Part shown: piece after piece, positions 61,786 through 64,000 of the stretch
Layout: every line of letters starts with the position of its first letter
Numbering within the stretch: the stretch's first letter is position 1
Assembly: GCF_016786325.1 (NCBI RefSeq)
Contig: NZ_JADWYU010000145.1
Coordinates: 27,464-91,463, forward strand
Direction of reading: 5' to 3'
Origin: Frankia nepalensis
Lineage (GTDB): Bacteria; Actinomycetota; Actinomycetes; Frankiales; Frankiaceae
DNA: 64,000 bases
Made by a program: the position numbers and the translations under genes
The notes under the pieces: model-generated
Told to the model about the DNA's origin: nothing
The model's input: the letters and a program-made list of their open reading frames with translations, nothing else
The model's database searches: none

Positions 61786-61796
61786 GAATGTGACAC
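61779..61796. promoter_or_regulatory. Inverted repeat overlapping the -35 box
   Basis: GTGTCA at 61779-61784 and TGACAC at 61791-61796 are perfect inverted copies around AGAATG. The left arm covers most of the -35 box, so a protein bound here would block the promoter. No regulator gene is inside the operon. Confidence 0.6.
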
Positions 61797-62013
61797 GTCG
61801 TAGTTGTCGGTAAATGACGATTCAGGACAAGGCGGGCGGTAACGGATGTGTTTCGCCCCGGGATCGCCACGCAGCGCGACGATCTCGCCGGCGGCATCCA
61901 CGCCAGCCGGCCGCCCGGCCGCGTGGTTGTCCGAAAACAGCCGGGCAAAAGGCCGGCGGAGAAGCCGGCGGCGAATAAGTACATAGCCCGAACGGGCCGG
62001 GCGGGGTAAAGGA

Positions 62014-62760
62014 TCAGGTCGATGGCTGGGACCATCGGGCGGCGTAGCGCGCGGTGCCCTCGGCGACGGCGGCGTGCACGGCGCGGGCCAGCCGCGCTCC
62101 CCACGGCGAGCGCGGGCCGCAGTACTCGACGCCCGGCCATCTCTCGGCGGGGCCGTCCGGGCAGCACACCACGATGGCGTCCGACGCGGTGCCCGTGCCG
62201 GGCACGCCGGCCTCCAGCAGCGCCTGGCTCTTGGCCTCGGTGGCCGTGACGACGGCGTTGACCAGAGCCGCGTCGCTCAGCCACACGGGCAGCAGGCAGA
62301 CCAGGTTGACCGTGCCGGGACGCCACCTGGCCGCCAGCGGCGCCAGGCCGTCCGGCGCGGCGGCCCACGTCGGGTACGCCAGCCCCACCGTCGCGTCGCA
62401 GCGAACGCCGCCGTCGATGGCGCCGCACATCCGCCGGACGTCCGCGGCGGTCATCAGCCCGGCGCCGGCCCCCACCGGCAGGCCGAGCTCGGCGACGATG
62501 TCCCCGAGGTGGCCGGCGGGATCGTCACGACGGTAGTCGTGGGTCACCTCGGCGTTGACGACCCATTCCCCACGCGCGAGCCCGCCACCAAGCACCGCGC
62601 TGGAGATCATCCGCGCCGGCTCGGCGAACCGCCAGACCAGCACCGGACGCCGCTGCCCGGCACCGTCGTCGGAGTGCTCACGCTGAGCGAACCCCACCGG
62701 CAACGGCGACAAGGCCGGCGGCCCGGAAACGTCCGCGGTACCAGGGAGCCCGACGCTCAC
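62014..62760 (-). CDS. cbiZ: Adenosylcobinamide amidohydrolase CbiZ
   Basis: 248 residues. RPVLVWRFAEPARMISSAVLGGG, EWVVNAEVTHDYRRDDPAGH, LMTAADVRRM, VCLLPVWLSDAALVNAVVTATEAKSQALLEAG and GTGTASDAIVVCCPDGPAE are the conserved blocks of CbiZ, which cuts the side chain from adenosylcobinamide and pseudo-cobamides so that the ring can be reused for cobalamin. GTG 62760 is used; GTG 62763 is equally possible. No other cobalamin gene lies in the window. Divergent from a TetR gene 252 bases away. Confidence 0.9.
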   Translation of the reverse strand: MSVGLPGTADVSGPPALSPLPVGFAQREHSDDGAGQRRPVLVWRFAEPARMISSAVLGGGLARGEWVVNAEVTHDYRRDDPAGHLGDIVAELGLPVGAGAGLMTAADVRRMCGAIDGGVRCDATVGLAYPTWAAAPDGLAPLAARWRPGTVNLVCLLPVWLSDAALVNAVVTATEAKSQALLEAGVPGTGTASDAIVVCCPDGPAERWPGVEYCGPRSPWGARLARAVHAAVAEGTARYAARWSQPST

Positions 62761-63012
62761 CACGGCCGGGTCGCCGATGCACCTACCGGCGGCGCGAGAG
62801 CGCCACGGGGCAAACCGTCGAGCAGTGACCACACCATGACCAACCAGCCTGCCCGACGCCGCCCGCTGACGCGCGAACGCGCGGTCATCGCCCGAATCGG
62901 TGGAGCCCCGCGGACCGGTGTGCGCGGCGGCTGCGTGGCCGTCAGCCTGATGCGCCGTCCGGGTAGCCTCCGGGCATCGCCCCCGCATTCGCGCCCCGGG
63001 AGTTGCGCCAAC

Positions 63013-63681
63013 ATGGCTGATCGAGCAGAGCCTGACAGGGGGCAGCGCGCCCCGGCTCGGGAACGGCGACGCTACGACAGCCCCGTTCGCCGCGAGCGGG
63101 CACGCGAGACCCGTGAACGGATCCTGGCGGCCGGCTGCGAGCTGGTACGCGGCTTCCCGACCTGGGACTGGCGAGGGCTCACCGTCGGTGCCGTCGCCGA
63201 GCGCGCCGGCGTCAACAAGACCACCGTCTACCGGCACTTCCCGACGGAGCGCGACCTGCACGACGCGGTGATCCTGCGCCTGGAAGACGAGGCGGGCATC
63301 TCCTACGAGGCACTCGACCTGACGAACCTCACCGAGACGATCACACGGAGCTTCGCCAACCTGTCCTCGTTCGCCGCCCGCCCCGCCGCCCACCCGGACC
63401 CGGTGACCCCGACGCTCGGCGCCGACCAACGACGCCGCGACGCCCTGCTGCACGCCCTCGACCCCGTCACGGCCAGCTGGCCCGACACCGAGCGCCAGAT
63501 GGCCGCGGCCGTCCTCGACATCCTGTGGAGCAGGCTCTCCCACGAACGGCTGACCGAGGTCTGGGGCCTGCGCACCGCCGACGCCAGCGGCGCCCTCACC
63601 TGGGCCGTCGACTTCCTCCTGCACGGGATCCGCGACGGACACCACCCCACCGCCAGACCCGACCAGCCCGCCGAGTCCTAG
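63013..63681 (+). CDS. TetR family regulator, paralogue of the one at 46208
   Basis: 222 residues. RRYDSPVRRERARETRERILAAGCELVRG leads into LTVGAVAERAGVNKTTVYRHFPTERDLHDAVI, a standard TetR helix-turn-helix. ATG 63013 fits the family. The C-terminal domain has the same spacing as the paralogue beside the P450 (ADQRRRDALLHALDPVTASWPD). The target is not evident; cbiZ is divergent at 252 bases. Confidence 0.9.
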   Translation: MADRAEPDRGQRAPARERRRYDSPVRRERARETRERILAAGCELVRGFPTWDWRGLTVGAVAERAGVNKTTVYRHFPTERDLHDAVILRLEDEAGISYEALDLTNLTETITRSFANLSSFAARPAAHPDPVTPTLGADQRRRDALLHALDPVTASWPDTERQMAAAVLDILWSRLSHERLTEVWGLRTADASGALTWAVDFLLHGIRDGHHPTARPDQPAES

Positions 63682-64000
63682 TGCCTGCCATGCCCGGCAG
63701 CGTTCGCCCTGTGCCGGCGTGCGGCCGCGTGCTCGCCCTGTCCGACGTCACGGGGAATCGTGCCCGACATCAGAGCCAGAACCGGCGCCGCTCTCTGACC
63801 CTGATGGCTGACAGGACGTCCGGGATGCCTCGGGTGTCGGACACGATGCGGGAGAGGGGTGGCGGGGCGCCGCTGCGCCCGCCCGTCGGCAGGGCAGACA
63901 TTGCCTGCGGCAGCACTGAAACGGGCCATCGGGCGCGGTGACCCGCGGGCCCCCCGGGGGCCCCCCCCCCCCCCGCCCCGCGGGGGGCGGCCCCCGCCCC
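63682..64000. other. Terminal region without a gene; low-complexity end
   Basis: No protein-like frame is seen in the 319 bases. From ~63946 the sequence becomes long C and G runs with a few other bases, which looks like a poor-quality contig end and not like biology. Confidence 0.7.

Larger units (their letters stand above)
61657..62013. other. AT-richer promoter region of the giant-protein operon
   Basis: The 357 bases between the operon and cbiZ contain the promoter and inverted repeat listed separately, and a ~95-base leader before the MBL start. From 61860 to 62013 I see nothing further except the 3' flank of cbiZ. Confidence 0.6.

Noticed and set aside
63946..64000. Extreme C/G run as a possible structural element
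   Set aside because: It sits exactly at the window end and looks like low-quality assembly sequence.

Overview
The window is very GC-rich DNA with frequent GTG starts, 4-base ATGA/GTGA gene overlaps, F420-type luciferase-like oxidoreductases, a mycothiol-type maleylpyruvate-isomerase-fold protein and GT87 mannosyltransferases. This points to an actinomycete. The mix fits a Frankia-like genome, but the genus is inferred and not proven. No rRNA, tRNA, transposase, CRISPR array or phage gene was seen. The last ~60 bases are a C/G homopolymer-like smear that looks like a contig end.

Layout. 1-8.4 kb: nhaA with a structured leader, then small regulator/enzyme pairs (AraC, SDR, an ECF sigma factor with a SnoaL-like tail, a PPOX protein divergent from an HxlR regulator with twin palindromes, SDR divergent from AraC). 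8.4-17.3 kb: an envelope/glycan module with a sugar epimerase, a two-component system, a GT2-like glycosyltransferase, a TIGR04282-type protein, a SAM methyltransferase, a membrane molybdopterin oxidoreductase with a partner membrane protein, and a GT87 enzyme. 17.4-30.5 kb: a single-domain response regulator, SnoaL + F420 oxidoreductase pair, RibD-type reductase, a membrane GGDEF protein with a decayed EAL domain, a lipoprotein, two exported cell-wall/glycan enzymes, a PQQ-type sugar dehydrogenase, a second GT87 enzyme and a TetR regulator. 30.5-40.1 kb: an epoxide hydrolase with an apparent frameshift, then a seven-gene catabolic operon (two LLM oxidoreductases, two enoyl-CoA hydratases, two amidohydrolases, one acyl-CoA ligase) divergent from its TetR regulator.

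40.7-44.7 kb holds a 1352-residue STAND (NB-ARC) NTPase with an N-terminal helical adaptor-like domain and about 21 solenoid repeats. 44.8-48.6 kb: cytochrome P450, TetR, XRE/MmyB-type regulator and a carboxymuconolactone-decarboxylase-like protein. 48.6-61.7 kb is the most unusual region: a four-gene unit on the minus strand with a ComEC-like metallo-beta-lactamase, an unrecognised 464-residue protein, a 2931-residue modular giant and a LamG protein. It has a clear promoter overlapped by a perfect inverted repeat. I know of no described pathway with this layout, and it is the best candidate for a new system. The window ends with an adenosylcobinamide amidohydrolase (cbiZ) divergent from a TetR regulator paralogous to the one beside the P450.
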